A stretch of DNA of 64,000 bases, taken from the NCBI GenBank assembly GCA_009760855.2, contig WPIO01000080.1:363501-427500 (forward strand). Reading direction: 5' to 3'. The stretch comes from Cristatella mucedo (Eukaryota > Bryozoa > Phylactolaemata > Cristatellidae). A model generated the notes under the pieces. It was not told the DNA's origin. It searched no databases and saw nothing but the letters and a program-made list of their open reading frames with translations. This document shows positions 32,707 through 45,148 of the stretch, piece after piece. Each line of letters opens with the position of its first letter. Position 1 is the first letter of the stretch. The position numbers were made by a program, and so were the translations under genes.

Positions 32707-33255
32707 CACACTCGCTCTCTCTCTCTAGCTCTCTCTCTCGCTTCCTCTCCTGTTCTCTCCCTGCTATCTTCTGCTCTCTCTCTTGCTTTCTCTCGCATTC
32801 TCTCATTTTCTATCGCTTTCTCTCTCTCGCTCTGTCTCACTCTCTCTCCTCTAAATCTCTCTGTATTTACCTCTCTCCCGTTCTTATCATTGTCTCTCTC
32901 TCTCTCTTCCCTCTCTCTCCCTCTAACTCTCGACGTCTCCCTCACTCTCTCTCTCTTTCCCTCTCTCTCTCCCTCGGGCTCTCTCTCTCCCTGGCTCTCT
33001 CTCGCTCTCTCTCTCTCTCTTGCTCTCTCTCTCGCTCTCTCGCTTTCTCTCGCTCCCTTTCGCTCTCTTTCCCTCTCTATCCCTCTCTCCCTTGTCTATC
33101 GATTTCCCTATCTCCCCTCTCTCTCCCTCTAACTCTCTTCCTATGCCTTGCTCTCCCTCGCTCACTCTCTCTCTCCCCTCTCTATCCTTCTGCCTCTCCT
33201 CCCCTCTCTCTTTCTCTCTCTCTCCCTCTCCCTCTCTCTCTCTCTTTGTATCTCC
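32707..33255. repeat. (CT)n-rich array, H1
   Basis: About 550 bp of CTCT with CCCT, GCTC and TTTC variants; the strand-opposite of the (GA)n array at 28990. Confidence 0.93.
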
Positions 33256-33644
33256 TTATCTATCTCGGAAGACGAGGCGAGAACTTCTGACAGCGCTCGC
33301 GCCCCCTCCCCCTTCCAGCTATCTGAGGTCAAAAGGTGTACGTGCACGTGCTGGAGTAGCACGTCAGCACGAGCTCCTTGCTGGCGTTTCTCACAGTCCG
33401 GGTCGGCCGTGGTGGGAAAGCTGACTCACTCGGCGCTTCGTCCCTGCAAGCACAAGCCAGCGAGCTCTCATTCACGCCCGTTTGCAGTCGCTCGCACATG
33501 ACGCTTCGATGACACAGCCGCCCGATCATTAAAAGTGTGGCTTTGGCCAGTTGCTGGGCACCGTCGGCGCCGCCGCCTCGTGCAGCGACCGAATCGTCGA
33601 ATCAATCGGTCATCAAATCGGCCGGATGATAGTTCTTAAGCTGA
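33256..33644. other. Right end of H1
   Basis: GC-rich sequence, also present at the end of H2 (41635-42000). It ends at the junction with H2. No gene recognised. Confidence 0.5.
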
Positions 33645-33654
33645 CTATCACGGC

Positions 33655-33940
33655 CCGCCATGGCTCGGCTCCTTCATACCTAGCTGAACTGCTTCACTAG
33701 TTTAAGCCTATTCGTGCCCCCAAGTCATTATGGACAATCAATTAGTTTTTCCAATCCTCCAGCTAAAAACCATAAGCGACACAAGCTTTGGACCTACAGG
33801 TCAAGACTGAGAAACTCTATTTCGAAGTTCCGCAAGTCGCGTAGGCTGTGAGTGCCGTGCAAAAGTTCCTCCTGCGTAGCAGCCAAATAGTCTTTGTGAA
33901 GTTGAATGCGGAGATTCATTCTAGTACATTGCATTCATAG
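33655..33940 (+). mobile_element. Degenerate LINE B fragment (H2)
   Basis: Counterpart of 23800-24085. Confidence 0.6.
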
Positions 33941-34144
33941 CAAGACGGGTGAGCTACTGTCAGCACGTGCTCCCATGCTTGTCCAAGCAAGCGCCCTGAG
34001 CGAAAGCACCGGTTGAGCGAACGGGCGAACGTGAACTGCTTCTGGGTTCAGCCTCGAAAAAACACTAGACAGATAATCTCGTACAGCCAGCCACGGTACA
34101 AGAAACAATAGGACATCCGATTTTATTCTCATCAAAGACACTAG

Positions 34145-34315
34145 GAAGAGTCGTGGCAAACCAGGTGAACTCATATATTAAAGCTTCAAATGTTGCTAGT
34201 AAGTACTGGTCTAGTTTTAGAGCTAATCACTCAACAGAGTCAGCATTTCTTCCGGTGTGTGACGACCTCCTTAGGAATGCCGACATAGGTAGAGTATCGC
34301 TGCCGTCCGGCTACT
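34145..34315 (+). mobile_element. LINE A RT start fragment (H2)
   Basis: Counterpart of 24305-24470. Confidence 0.55.
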
Positions 34316-34839
34316 AACCATTCGATCATTCGATAACTATTTGATTGTGCTTGCGTTTCAGAAAATATAAGTATTAAGCGCATTACTTATCAAGGATCGT
34401 ACGGCAGGGGTGTGTATGTGTCATGAGCTCACACTGGGGTCATTAGCATGACGTGGCACATGACGTGCGAGTGGGTTATTGCAAGCTTGCCGCAGAATAC
34501 TTCTCAATGTGTGTGCTCGTGTGGTACTCATGTCATAGCAAGAGGCCTTGATTTTCATCAGCTTTCTTTAATGGCTTTATCTGTGGCGTCAAGCTAGTCG
34601 ATGCTTTCTTGAAAAGAGAATTGGTTCTCTAGGGATCAACATCAGACAAGAACAGTTTCTGGGATATTAATCCTTTAGTGTATTGCAACGCAGTCTACCA
34701 AGTGGGGATTTAAGTACGTCTTCTTTCTTTTTTATTTTCATCCTGCCACCTTGCTTGCATATTCTCGCCTTTCTTCGTGATTTCTCGCATCGTCAACACT
34801 CCATTACGTGGCTTCAGCGATAAGATCTTTTTTTCCACC

Positions 34840-35150
34840 AGGGTTAGCAACGTTCCACCCGGAATCTAACAGTTTACCTATACCTCGTACAAACCTCAAA
34901 TCCTTTGGAGAACGTGCTTTAGGTTCGAATGCTGCCAAAGTCTGAAATTCACTCCCTACTTATGTCATGACATCTTCTGATTTGTCCACATTTAAAAAGA
35001 ACTTACTACTGATGAGAGCATTGAATGTGTCCCCGCGATTCGTTCTTTATGTGCTTAAGCTTGCTTCCACTATTGCATGCTGTCGCTAACCACACTTGCA
35101 TGGTGACCCTGTGCATGTCACCCCTAACCAGATTATTCTTGTTTATTGAG
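34840..35150 (+). mobile_element. LINE A C-terminal and 3' UTR fragment (H2)
   Basis: Counterpart of 25000-25310. Confidence 0.65.
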
Positions 35151-35476
35151 CATGGAACCACTAACCAAATGATCCAGCTTCTTTCCTCTATTATTATTAT
35201 GGTTATCGTCAACAGACGCTCATCCGCCTTCTTCGTAGGTGGGATAACCTGCCGGAGCACCCTGCGAGAGCCAGGTTAAGGCCAGCTGCCGCCTGCCTTA
35301 CGTGTGGCTATTTTTTTATTTATTTATTTGTTTATTACGTGCTATGAAAGCTTTTTGCAGTACATCAAAGCCAGCTCATCGCTTGTGTGCGACGAAGCCG
35401 CGGCCATTGGCTGAGGAGTAGGGCGAGTGTCACTGGCTCAGCAGCCCTGGCGGTGCTCAGCATTGACCTGAAGCAC

Positions 35477-37658
35477 TCACGCCTTGCTCCCCATTTTCGA
35501 CTCCTTCTGCTTGTTGCGATATCTCTTGCTAGCGAACCATCTCTACAACGCAATGTCAGCGAAACGTCAGGCAACGGGTCGAGCATTCAGCCAACGGTTC
35601 ATACAGTGAGCGCCGGAGCGGTGGAAGTATCCAGCCGCCATCGGACGGGGAAAACGTTCTTTTGCCTCAGCTACACCGCTCATCGTTCGAGATTGTTTGA
35701 ACTTCCGGCCTTCCACTCCACAGCCGTTCTTCCTGTACTGGCACCGAGCACTTTCACCTGAGCCTGGCACCTTCTCAGTGCTCAGTGCCTAGGTGCCTTG
35801 GCAGTGCGCAGCCCCTGGCATCTTTGCAGTGCACAGCGGCTGGGGCATTTGCAGAACTCCTCGAGCGACCCCTCCGGGCACTGCAAAGTCGCCTTGCCAA
35901 CGAATGGTGCGAAATTTCTAGCTCACTCGGCTTTGGCCTTGGCGCCGCTCACCTTGGCGTCGGCGAGCTCGAGGCCCGTCTCTTGCACAAGTTTGGAGTA
36001 GTCGCTCTCAGTCGGGTAGCTCGCCCTCTCGTACAGCTGCTCCAGCTTTGCCACTTGCTGTGGCTCCTTCCTTCTGTAGGCTCGCTTCTCTAATGCGGGA
36101 ACGCCTGCAGCTGCTGCACCTGCGGCTTCTCTGCTTTTGGCCTTGCTCTCAGCGACTGCCGCAGCGTTCAGCAATGTCGCCGTCCGAGCCTCCGCCGAAG
36201 GCAGTGCGGCTAAGGTGCATCTGCGCCGCTGGGCGGCCGAGGGACTGACGTCTATTGTGGCAGCAGCTGCTAAGCTGCGAGGTCGCCGACCCGGCTTTTT
36301 TGCTGTGGTCGGTTCGCCGGCGCCGGCATGAGGCAGCTCATTCTCGTCACTAGCTCCCTTGGTGCATGCCACCGTCGCAGCTGCCTCGTCAGTCAAAGTC
36401 GCCGACACACTAGCAGCACCGGCCGATGCACTAGCCCCGGGGTCGGAGGCGATTGCAGAAACGGTTCGCGAGCGGCGAGGTGGCCGACCGGGCTTCTTAG
36501 CAGCCGGTTGACTGCTCTGTGGTACCGGATCTTCGTTTCCGGCGAAGTCTCCGGTGGCCGCAGGATCGGCTGCAGCGGTTTCGGCAGGAGCAGTACTGAT
36601 ACGGCGGCCCGGTGGTCGGCCTCTCTTCTTGGCAGCAGGCTGGCTACTCTCCGGTAAAGTATTGCAAATGGTTACGACACCAGCTCCCTCATTCGCTTGG
36701 CCTTTGCCGCCGGCTCTAACCTCTGCCAAACCCACACACTCGGAGCGGCGGAGAGCTACGACGACATTCTCAGCTCTGTCGTCTGTGCCACCACTAACGG
36801 CAAAGGCTCCAGTGGTCGTGACGGAGGGGGCCAAACTCATGCGATGGCGTGGTGGCCGGCCGGGCTTCTGGACAGTCGGGGGGCCGCCCAGAGGTACCGC
36901 ATCATTAATTCCGGCGAAGACTCCGACGGCGGCAGGAGCGGCTTCGGCAGGAGCAGTGCTCATACGGCGGCCCCGTGGACGACCGCGCTTCTTAGCAGCC
37001 GGGGCTCCATTCTGCAGCAGGGGATCGTATCCGGCTTCGCCGTCCGGGGCTTTGACGTCTGCCAAAGCCACTGCTGCCACCGATGCCGTTTCGCTCGTGG
37101 CTGTGAGTTCATGATCGCCGCCTGTCTCGTTGATAGGAGCCAGCTCTACTGTGGCCACCGCTGTCTCTGCAGTGGCGCCGATGGTGTCGTGCACGTGCAG
37201 CAGCAGCTGCTGCTCGGCTGCCGAGGCCGCCTCGCCGGACGGCTGCGGCTGCTCGGCTGCCGAGGCCGCCTCGCCGGACGGCTGCTGCTGCGGCAGCTGC
37301 GGCTCGGCTTCATCTGGGCCGGAACTGAACGTGCCTTCCTCGAGTTCGTCCAGGCTGTTCACTTCTGGCTTGCCGAGGTCCGAAAGCGTACTACCGTCTA
37401 GGCAACGCATGCGGGAGTTTCAGACTGCGAATGCTGCAAGCGACACATCACTGGGCCGCGGAAGTCCGATCGAGCGCTCGCCGCCAGTGTCCTTGTACCC
37501 GTCGGTCTGTCGTCGGACCCTCCGAACGGCGCTGGCAGTGGTGCTCCTCCTGCTGCCTCGGTGGCGTCAGATGACCGGCTCTCTTTGACGTCAGATAGGC
37601 AGCTCTCTCCGACAATATGCGTCCTAAGCTCCGTCGAGTTCGCCATTTTTTCCGACAT
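35477..37658 (-). pseudogene. AT-hook/homeodomain gene copy H2, with premature stop
   Basis: Same exon plan as H1: 37658-37499, 37433-35953 and 35542-35477, with phases preserved. One in-frame TGA lies at 37422-37420 (the Cys codon of H1), four codons after the exon 2 start, and the first donor is weaker (GTACAA). Past the stop the frame is open for 490 codons from the ATG at 37410, with all five AT-hook segments, two 13-residue repeats and the homeodomain up to codon 46. The helix-3 exon is identical in reading to H1. Either a recent pseudogene or a gene translated from the internal ATG. Residue differences from H1 are modest, so decay is recent if it has begun. Confidence 0.65.
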
Positions 37659-37744
37659 CTTTTCGATCTCGGTAGCCAAAATAGGCAGCCTACAATCGCT
37701 GTGTCTCATTTGAAAGGTCTTCGCCAAATTAACTCGGGTTCAAA

Positions 37745-38212
37745 AAAAGAGACGTAAGGAGAGAGAAAGAGAGAGAATGAGTAAAATAGAGATAGAGAGA
37801 GTCGTACTGAGAGATAGTTCGAGAGAGATAGAGAGAGCAAGAGATAGGGAGAGCGAAAGTGGGAGACACGTAGGGAGAGAGAGAGAGAGAGTAAGAGAGA
37901 GAGAGAGAGAGAGCAAGTGAGAGCGAGTGAGAGAGTGAGAGAGAGCAAGAGAGAGAGAGCGAGAGAGAGACGCAGGGAGGAAGAGAGAGCGAGAGAGTGA
38001 AAGAGAGCGAGTGAGAGCGAAAGCGAACGAGAGAGAGTGCGAATGAGACCGAGAGAGAAAGAGCGAGAGAGAGAGAGCGAGAGAGAGAGAGCGAGAGAGA
38101 GAGAGAGAGAGAGAGAGAGTGAGAGAGAGAGAGAGCGAGAGAGAGTGATAGAGAGTGAGTGATAGAGAGTGAGCGATAGAGAGTGAGCGAGAGAGAGAGA
38201 GCGAGAGAGAGC

Positions 38213-38243
<31 letters not shown>

Positions 38244-38244
38244 C

Positions 38245-38282
<38 letters not shown>

Positions 38283-38440
38283 GCGAGAGAGAGAGAGCGA
38301 AAGAGTGCGAGAGCGAGAGAGTGAGAGAGCTAGAGAGAGCGAGAGAGCTAGAGAGAGCGAAAGAGAACGAGGGAGAGTGAGCTAATGAGAACGAGAGAAA
38401 GAGAGCGAGCGAGTGAGCGAGAGAGAGTGATAGAGAGCGT
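37745..38440. repeat. (GA)n-rich array, H2
   Basis: About 700 bp of GAGA with CGAG, TGAG and GATA variants, upstream of the homeodomain gene copy. The hexanucleotide part of H1 is reduced to a few units at 38448-38520. Confidence 0.93.
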
Positions 38441-38544
38441 GCTAGGCGGAGACGGAGGCTGAGGCGGAGGCTGTGGTGGAGGCGGAGCAGCAGACGGAGA
38501 CTAAGACGTTTACAAAGACGAAGATAGATAGATAGAGATAGATA

Positions 38545-38750
38545 TTGACAGTGCCTTAGAGTAGCAAAGAAGTTGGGTCGGCAATTGCCGAACGCCGTCC
38601 AGGCTAATTGGAGGATGGCAATGCATGCTGGGAAACGGCTGCCTGAGTCTCGTAGGAGTAGAGCGGGCCTACGCGCACTTTAAAACTTGGCACTCACGTC
38701 GAACTAGAGTATGACATGTCACGTGCTTCAGTGGCTACAACGAAGAAAGC
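38545..38750 (-). promoter_or_regulatory. Conserved upstream block with CACGTG E-box, H2
   Basis: Counterpart of 29540-29760; CACGTG at 38720-38725. Confidence 0.4.
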
Positions 38751-39189
38751 ATTGCTAGCTTTGTATCAGCCGCCGACGCATCGGCGCCGGGCTCTCAGCA
38801 CCAAGGAGCTCTGGATCATCCGGGATTCTGAGACTGGCAGACGATTAGACAGGTGGGCTATCGGCAAAGCAAGCACTTGATGTGTAAGCCTTTTCACGGC
38901 AACTCCCCCCAGTCTCTCCCAAAGTTGGAAAGCAAAAGAAGTGTGACTCGGAATTAAAAAAAGCTTGTAGTTTAAAATCGGCTCTGCCAGCCAGCATATT
39001 TCCATGAGTATCAGCATGATCAGTATCAGTATGAGCATCAGGAGTGTCACCTAATCCAGGAGTGTCCCCTAGTCCAGGCTAAGTAGGTCACCTAATCACT
39101 TGCCCTACGTGGCTTCTCATTAGAAGACCACATCGACTTCTCTGCTGAGTAACTATGTAATTGGCCAAAAATTAAATCTGCTATGATAA

Positions 39190-39770
39190 TGATACCATCG
39201 TCAAATCGGTCCATGAAATCGTGACATCTCCTCTTGACTTCCGTAACTCACAGCTTGCAGGCCTGACGACCTGTGCAATGAGACTATTACTATTTGGTGA
39301 ACAACTTAGCTGCCAGGCGTGTCTGTCGTAAACGCTAGGTCGGCACATGTTATATTAATTCTTATCGACTTGTGCTAGCTCCAATTAAACCCGACCGTTG
39401 ACTTCAAGATATTATTTCTAATTTTTATATTTCCTTAGTATCCGGATCCAACATATCTATCAGGACTACTCCTAAGTCAGAGACTAAAACCTAAGCCCTA
39501 AATCATAACCTAAGCCTAAATTATAACCCTAAAATTTAAATCGGGTACGGCATCGTATTATTGCCCACTATTCTGACTCAAATCGCATAGGTGTGCCTCG
39601 AACCAACTTAAAACCTCGTGGCGACGATGCTTATCAAGTGCAAGTGCAATATTATTATGCATGCATTCGCATTCTCTAAAAGCGGTGCACCAAGTCCCGA
39701 TCGACATCACGATGACTTGTTGATTATTTGCAGATGAAGGAGGATTGAGCGTGGGGTCGTCACCCGTGAC
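39190..39770 (+). mobile_element. Degenerate LINE A inside H unit (H2)
   Basis: Counterpart of 30110-30720. Confidence 0.55.
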
Positions 39771-40058
39771 CCGATGACAAATCTTCTACCTCTGTCTAAC
39801 CCTTTTAACATAGATATATAAGAAGAGCTCAGTCCGTTCAATCTTCCCCTTCGGTTGTGACACGGTCGGTAATGGGGATTACTTAGTAATTACTGGATTA
39901 TGACTTCATTATTACTGGCTTATTACTTTTAAATCACTGGAGCATTAACTCAACTACTTTGCTACTACTTACCTTATTACTTGTGTGTGCCTTTCTATTA
40001 CCGGTGCCGATCTGTGCTCTAAGTGCTCGACTGAGACCAATGGCAACGACTGAGTCTA

Positions 40059-40118
40059 TGACGTTACTGCATGTGACGTCGTTTAAATGAGACCGGTGAC
40101 GTCATTACACGAGACGTC
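40059..40118. promoter_or_regulatory. Cluster of CRE-like sites, H2
   Basis: TGACGTTA at 40059, TGACGTCG at 40074, TGACGTCA at 40097-40104 and GACGTC at 40113-40118; spacing as in H1. Confidence 0.5.
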
Positions 40119-40707
40119 GCTCTTGGTCAAAGTGGTGGCGCATTAAAGCATTGTGCATCCACTCTGCCATTTCGGGAGCAATCTTCTCGCGTCACTGCCT
40201 CGCAGTCGAAGGTAGCTGGGCCCTCGTACCTACGCCAGTTTTAAGCGGTTTGCAGGCACCGAGCTTCTCGCCAATGGCTGTGCTAGGGCTGGGGCCGGGA
40301 GCCACGACCCCGTGCTGATGGACGAGACGGCCGCCCAGTCGGTCAACAGGCTTCGGCGCAGGCTTCGGTCTCAAAGAGGAAGCAAGCAGCCTCAGAAGCG
40401 GCAGATTCGGCGCTGGCAGCACCAGCAGCTAAAGGTGCCTTGTGCCGTCGGGTCCGTGACGTAGCTAAGTTGCCTCAGAGCTAAAGTTCCGCTCGGGAAG
40501 CTGAAAAATCTCAGTCGCTCTCTGTAACAGACTCGCTGTAACAGTGCTGTAGCCAGACTGCCCGAGTTGAAACCGGTGGCGGAACAAAGAACTGAACGAA
40601 GAACTAAAGCAGTCGGCAGCCTTCGGGCGGCCGCCTAGCCCAACCTTTCCAGCTGCTAGCAAAGTCCATTTCATGCTGCTGTTCGCTGGCTCTCAGTGGC
40701 CACTCAC
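40119..40707. other. H-unit sequence with broken short frames (H2)
   Basis: Counterpart of 31815-32403, nearly identical. Confidence 0.4.
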
Positions 40708-40866
40708 TGCCATCGTCGTTGTCCTCGCCGGTAGGAGCTTCTTCGTTGGCGTCCGCCTCTTTCGGAGGTGGCAGATGCAGCCGTGAAGGTGGCCCAGACT
40801 CGAGTTGCGTCTCCTCCTCGTTTATGCTCGGCCATATTGGTAACTTGTCAAACCTGGGAAACACGC
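40708..40866 (-). CDS. Candidate internal exon of an unknown gene, H2
   Basis: Counterpart of 32562-32404 with the same length (159 bp), CGCAG acceptor and GTGAGT donor. No recognised domain. Confidence 0.35.
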
Positions 40867-41009
40867 CTGCGAGTTATATGCACTTTGACGGCGATCAGCC
40901 GCTCGCTCTTTGCTCAGCGCTCACAGGGTGAGAGTACGCCAGCGCCTTGTCCAGCATTTCTAACACACGAGAGAGGAAGCACAAAGGAAGTGATAACCAA
41001 GAGAGACAC

Positions 41010-41632
41010 AGTCGCTCTATCTAGCTCTCTCTCGCTTTTTCTCCTGCTCTCTCCTGCTATCTCTCTCTCGCTTTCTCTCGCTCTCTCTCTCTTGCTTTCT
41101 CTCGCTTTCTCTCACTTTCTTTCGCTTTCTCTCGCTTTCTCTCGCTCTCTCTCTCTTGCTTTCTCTCGCTTTCTCTCACTTTCTTTCGCTTTCTCTCGCT
41201 CTCGCTCGCTCTCTCTCGCTCTCTCCCACTCTCTCTCTCCCCCTTTCTCTCCTTGTCTTTCCCTCTCCCTCTTCTTATCGATGTCTCTCTCTCTCTCTCT
41301 TCCCTCTCTCCCCCTCTAACTCTCTCCCTCTCCCTCGCTCTCTCCCTGGCTCTCTCTCGCTCTCCCTTGCTCTCTCTCGCTCTCTCTCACTCTCCCGCTT
41401 TCTCTCGCTCTCTCTCGCTCCCTCTCTCCTTCTCTTTCCCTCTCTCACCTTCCTATCAATTTCCCTCTTTCCCTCTCTCTCTCCCTCTAACTCTTCTTCT
41501 GACTCTCTCCCTCTGCCTTGCTCTCCCTCGCTCACTCTCTCCTCTCTCTCTCTCTCCTACTCTCTCTCCTCTCTCTCTCTCTCTTTCTCTCTCTTTCTCT
41601 TTCTCTCTCCCTCTCTGTTTGTGTCTCTTTAT
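41010..41632. repeat. (CT)n-rich array, H2
   Basis: About 620 bp of CTCT with TTTC, GCTC and CCCT variants. Confidence 0.93.
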
Positions 41633-41998
41633 CTATCTCGGAAGACGAGGCGAGAACTTCTGACAGAGCTCGCGCCCCTCCCCCTCCCTTCACCTTCCAG
41701 CTCATCTGAGGTTAAAAGGTGTACGTGCACGTGCTGGAGTAGCACGTCAGCACGAGCCCGTCGCTGGCGTTACTCACAGTCCGGGTCGGCCGCGTCGGGA
41801 AAGCTGACTCGCTCGGTGCTTCGTCCCTGCAAGCACAAGCCAGCGAGCTCTCATTCGCGCCTTTTTGCAGTCGCTCGCACAGGACGCTTCGACGACACGG
41901 CCGCCCGAGCTTTAAAAGTGCGGCCAGTTGCTGGGCACCGTCGGCGCTGCCGCCGCCGCCTCGTGCAGCGACCGAATCGGCGAATCAATCGGTCATCA

Positions 41999-42050
41999 AA
42001 TCAATTGATGCATCTAATTGATTGATGCATCTAATCAATCGATGCACCAA
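41999..42050. repeat. Short tandem repeat TTGATGCATCTAA
   Basis: Three imperfect units of ATTGATGCATCTAATTG type at the right end of H2. Confidence 0.7.
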
Positions 42051-43494
42051 CAGCTGATCACAAAACTCACGCTGGTGCGATGGCCACCTCTCTCTGGCGG
42101 GCTGCCTGGGCTCGCAGCTGAGAGTCCATTCGAGGTGCTTCTCGGATTCGCTGAAAGTTTCCGACATCGGCGCCATTCAGAGCCAACTCTTGCACTTGAG
42201 CGCTCTGCCCGCTCGAGGGCACCGGGCGATTCGATTATGCTTCTTCGCCGGGGCGTAGGGGAGGGAGGAAGGCACCGTCGCAAACTCACCTCTCAACTCG
42301 CGTCACTTGACACGCGGTCTTGATTGCGACTGCACCAGCAATCTCGTAGCTGCAACGACCAATCAAAGAGTCGTCAGAGCACTCAAACCGTGCTAATGGT
42401 GATCTTCCTTGAGCGGTCAGAAGTGGTCGCTGTTTCATCATCAACCCGGCATAGCGCTAAGCTGTCAGCTGCATCTGGGATCTCGCAGGCGACATTCTAG
42501 CAGGGCGCCATTAGCAAGCCTAATTGATGGTTCTAGCAGGGCGCCATTAGCAAGCCGAGCCGTCTTTCGCCGCTTCCCAGTAGGTCGCAGGGTCGCAAGG
42601 TCGCAGAGGCCGAAGATGGCCCACCACAGCCGTCGGTCGCACTTGTCGTAACGAAGCTAGCACAAACCACCGCCGTCGCCGAGGCAGCGACTATGGCGGC
42701 AGCTGTGTCTTTAGCCACCGCCTGCCGCCGCAGCTGAGGTGCTGCTGCCGCGTCGGTCTCTTACCCCGACAGCCTACCGTCGAGACCCGGTATCTTCGAC
42801 CCGTCGGCCGCCACTGCAGCGGCCGCCTCTCGCATCGCCCTACGTGCATCAGCTTGGCACGCGGCGCATTGACTGCAGTCGAACAGCACAGCAGCAGGAG
42901 GCTGCTGAGGCTGCTGATCGTCGGCCTCGTTCTCGTCGTCCTCGTTCTCGTTGGCCCCTGCAGCGAATGCGCCGGCGATTGACAGTCGTGCATCGGTCGG
43001 GCCGCGGACGCCTGCAGCCGACCAGGACGCTCTCTGGGTGGTCGCCGCGAACTCGGCACCGAGCCTCGCCTTTATCGTCCTCGCCGTCCACTCGCTCCTC
43101 CACCACTGTCTCGCCCCCGCCTTTCGAGTGCGTGTCGTCCGCCTTGGAGGCAGCGTCCGCCAACATTTCATTTTCCGAGCTTTTTCGGGACTGTTCCCTG
43201 CAGACGCCGACGGACGGTGGCGCTCGCAGGCGGCCGACGGGTTCACCCAAAACATGACGCGACACTACGACATGCAAGACATTAACACGGCCCCCGGCCC
43301 GCCCAAATCTTGCCGATTAGAACATTCTAGCTGTCTCTGTCGCAGTCTGCCAAAAAAGTAAACGTTTAGGCCACAGCTGACCGACTAACAGCTGTAACCC
43401 ACCAACTGCAGCTCGAGAATCGTCGCACTACAGTGAGGATGACCGTTGGGCAGACCAAAGATGGAAACGGAAGTGTGCCTAAACGGAAGTGTGC
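42050..43494. other. GC-rich single-copy region, no gene recognised
   Basis: Open frames of 120-170 codons exist in all phases at 42690-43280, so coding phase cannot be chosen. A 26-bp direct repeat (TTCTAGCAGGGCGCCATTAG core) lies at 42495-42520 and 42531-42556. Minus-strand frames contain CSQCAAC but no known domain. Confidence 0.45.
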
Positions 43495-43496
43495 GT

Positions 43497-43600
43497 ATAA
43501 TAATAATAATACGTTCGTATAGCGACCTCAGAGCACCGAATCTCTTTCTAGGCTTTTTGCAGATGATGTAAAGGAAACTTTACAAAATGATTGGTGGTAA
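43497..43600 (-). mobile_element. Old LINE A tail fragment
   Basis: ATAATAATAATACG run followed by the degenerate LINE A hairpin region. Confidence 0.5.
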
Positions 43601-43849
43601 CTTTCGTAAGAAGCCGGCATAGTGTAACCCTAACCAATAGAATTTAGCGATGAAGACGACAATGACAGGTAAGGACGGTATATAATGGTAAAGGTCGGCC
43701 AAGTCAAATATCTTCTTTGTGTTGTGGTAGGAAAGCCCGAGAGACAATCGGTCCTTGCTACTAGCGTGAAATATTAGACTCATACTGCGACACGAGTCTA
43801 ACACCGGATGGTAAAGGTGGAGGTCATTGGATTCAGCAGCCTCGTTTAT

Positions 43850-44155
43850 ATGGCCTGTATATCGGCAGAAGAGCCGTGGCGGCTGTCACTAACAGTAATA
43901 ACAATAATACATTTGCTTCAACGTTCGTGGATAACCCAACCACTTTCTAGGCACTACCGATTGGGGTGGGCAAAACGCCGTGATTTCGCAAGGTAAATTA
44001 GCTGCTTTTCACGATCTCGCACCCAAGGTCGTGGGTTCGAATCCTGCGGTGGGCGATCCTTAATTGCCGTTACAAGTTGTGGTGATAGCCGTAAAGGCTC
44101 TCCTCTGTCGCTATACAAAAGAGGCTGTTAAATCAGCTAGTATTTTCAAAAAACT
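43850..44155 (+). mobile_element. SINE B copy with adjoining SINE B relic
   Basis: 43980-44155 is a plus-strand SINE B: B box GGTTCGAATCC at about 44034-44045, linker GGGCGATCC, body GCCGTAAAGGCTCTCC and tail AATCAGCTAGTATTTT. A minus-strand relic of the same 3' body lies at about 43855-43900. Confidence 0.65.
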
Positions 44156-44164
44156 AAGTGGCCT

Positions 44165-44360
44165 GCCGATTCATGGTTTCGACAATATGGTAAAGGAATT
44201 AGGTTGTGGACCGTGATAGACGAGGAAAGGTGCTTACTCTTCACGACCCAGATCGTGAGTTCGGAACCTACATTGGTTGATCCTTTATTGCCAACGGCAG
44301 GTGCCGTTAAGGCTCTTCTGCTTCTATACAAATGAGGATGTATTAATCAGCTAAGACAGT
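44165..44360 (+). mobile_element. SINE B copy, diverged
   Basis: Degenerate head with GATCGTGAGTTCGGAACC as B box, then GCCGTTAAGGCTCTTCTG and AATCAGCTAAGAC. Confidence 0.6.
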
Positions 44361-44780
44361 TTATATTAATTTACAGAAATTGTGTTATAATATATTAATT
44401 GAAAGTATTTTAGATTGTTAATAGATTACGGATAACAATATCTGTAATAGTAACAAAAAGAAATGTAATGTTGATTTTTGTTAGTATTGTTTATTGCCAT
44501 CAATAACTAATATATCAATATCACTAATATTGATATATTAAATATATTCACCGCTTTTTAGTTTTACTAAGTCGCGAGCCCTATTATCGGTAAATCTACC
44601 TGTTAAGCAGCTACTAATGTCAAATTCATTGGAAATCGACCAGCTTCGTCAGTCTGGTGGGCCTTTAGGCAAATTCTTATACACAGTTCTGCCGGCAGAA
44701 GCCCGTTCGAAAGGTTAGAGCCCCTACCCTTTTTAGCTTGACCAAGTTCGTTCACAAACGCACCGATCCCCAAACTCCGG
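44361..44780. other. AT-rich region with inverted repeat
   Basis: AT-rich sequence holding a perfect 14-bp inverted repeat at 44508-44540 (arm TAATATATCAATAT, 5-nt loop). No gene recognised. Confidence 0.6.
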
Positions 44781-44784
44781 CGAG

Positions 44785-44899
44785 TGTCGTCTGTCTCTCT
44801 CTGTCTCTCTGTCTCTCTGTCTCTGTCTCTGTCTCTCTGTCTCTGTCTCTGTCTCTGTCCCTGTCTCTGTCTTTGTCTATGTCTCTCCATCTTTCTTTT

Positions 44900-44937
<38 letters not shown>

Positions 44938-45148
44938 GGTCTCTTTCTATTTCACTCTCAGTCTATGTTTCCCTCTCTCTTCCTCTCTCTCTCTCTCTCT
45001 CCTCTCTCTCTTCCTCTCTGTCTCTCTCTCCTTCTCTCTCTTTCCATCTCTCTCTCTCTCTCTCTCAACCTCTATCGGTCTCTTTCTCTCTCTCTCTCTC
45101 TCTGTCTCTCTGTCTCCCTTTGTTTCCGTCTCTGCCTCTGTCTTTCTC
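44785..45148. repeat. (GTCTCT)n and (CT)n array
   Basis: About 360 bp, pyrimidine-rich on the plus strand, starting as GTCTCT hexamers. Confidence 0.93.

Larger units (their letters stand above)
23735..33640. repeat. Duplicated unit H, copy H1
   Basis: About 9.9-kb unit followed directly by a second copy starting at about 33645, where both begin with the shared TATCACGGCCCGCCATGG. Carries the intact AT-hook/homeodomain gene. Confidence 0.88.
33645..42000. repeat. Duplicated unit H, copy H2
   Basis: Tandem copy of H1 in the same orientation. It lacks about 0.8 kb corresponding to H1 30655-31480 and most of the coding minisatellite. Confidence 0.88.

Noticed and set aside
42690-43280. Protein gene in the GC-rich region
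   Set aside because: Open frames in all three minus-strand phases and on the plus strand. No phase could be joined by splice sites into a consistent frame and no domain was found.
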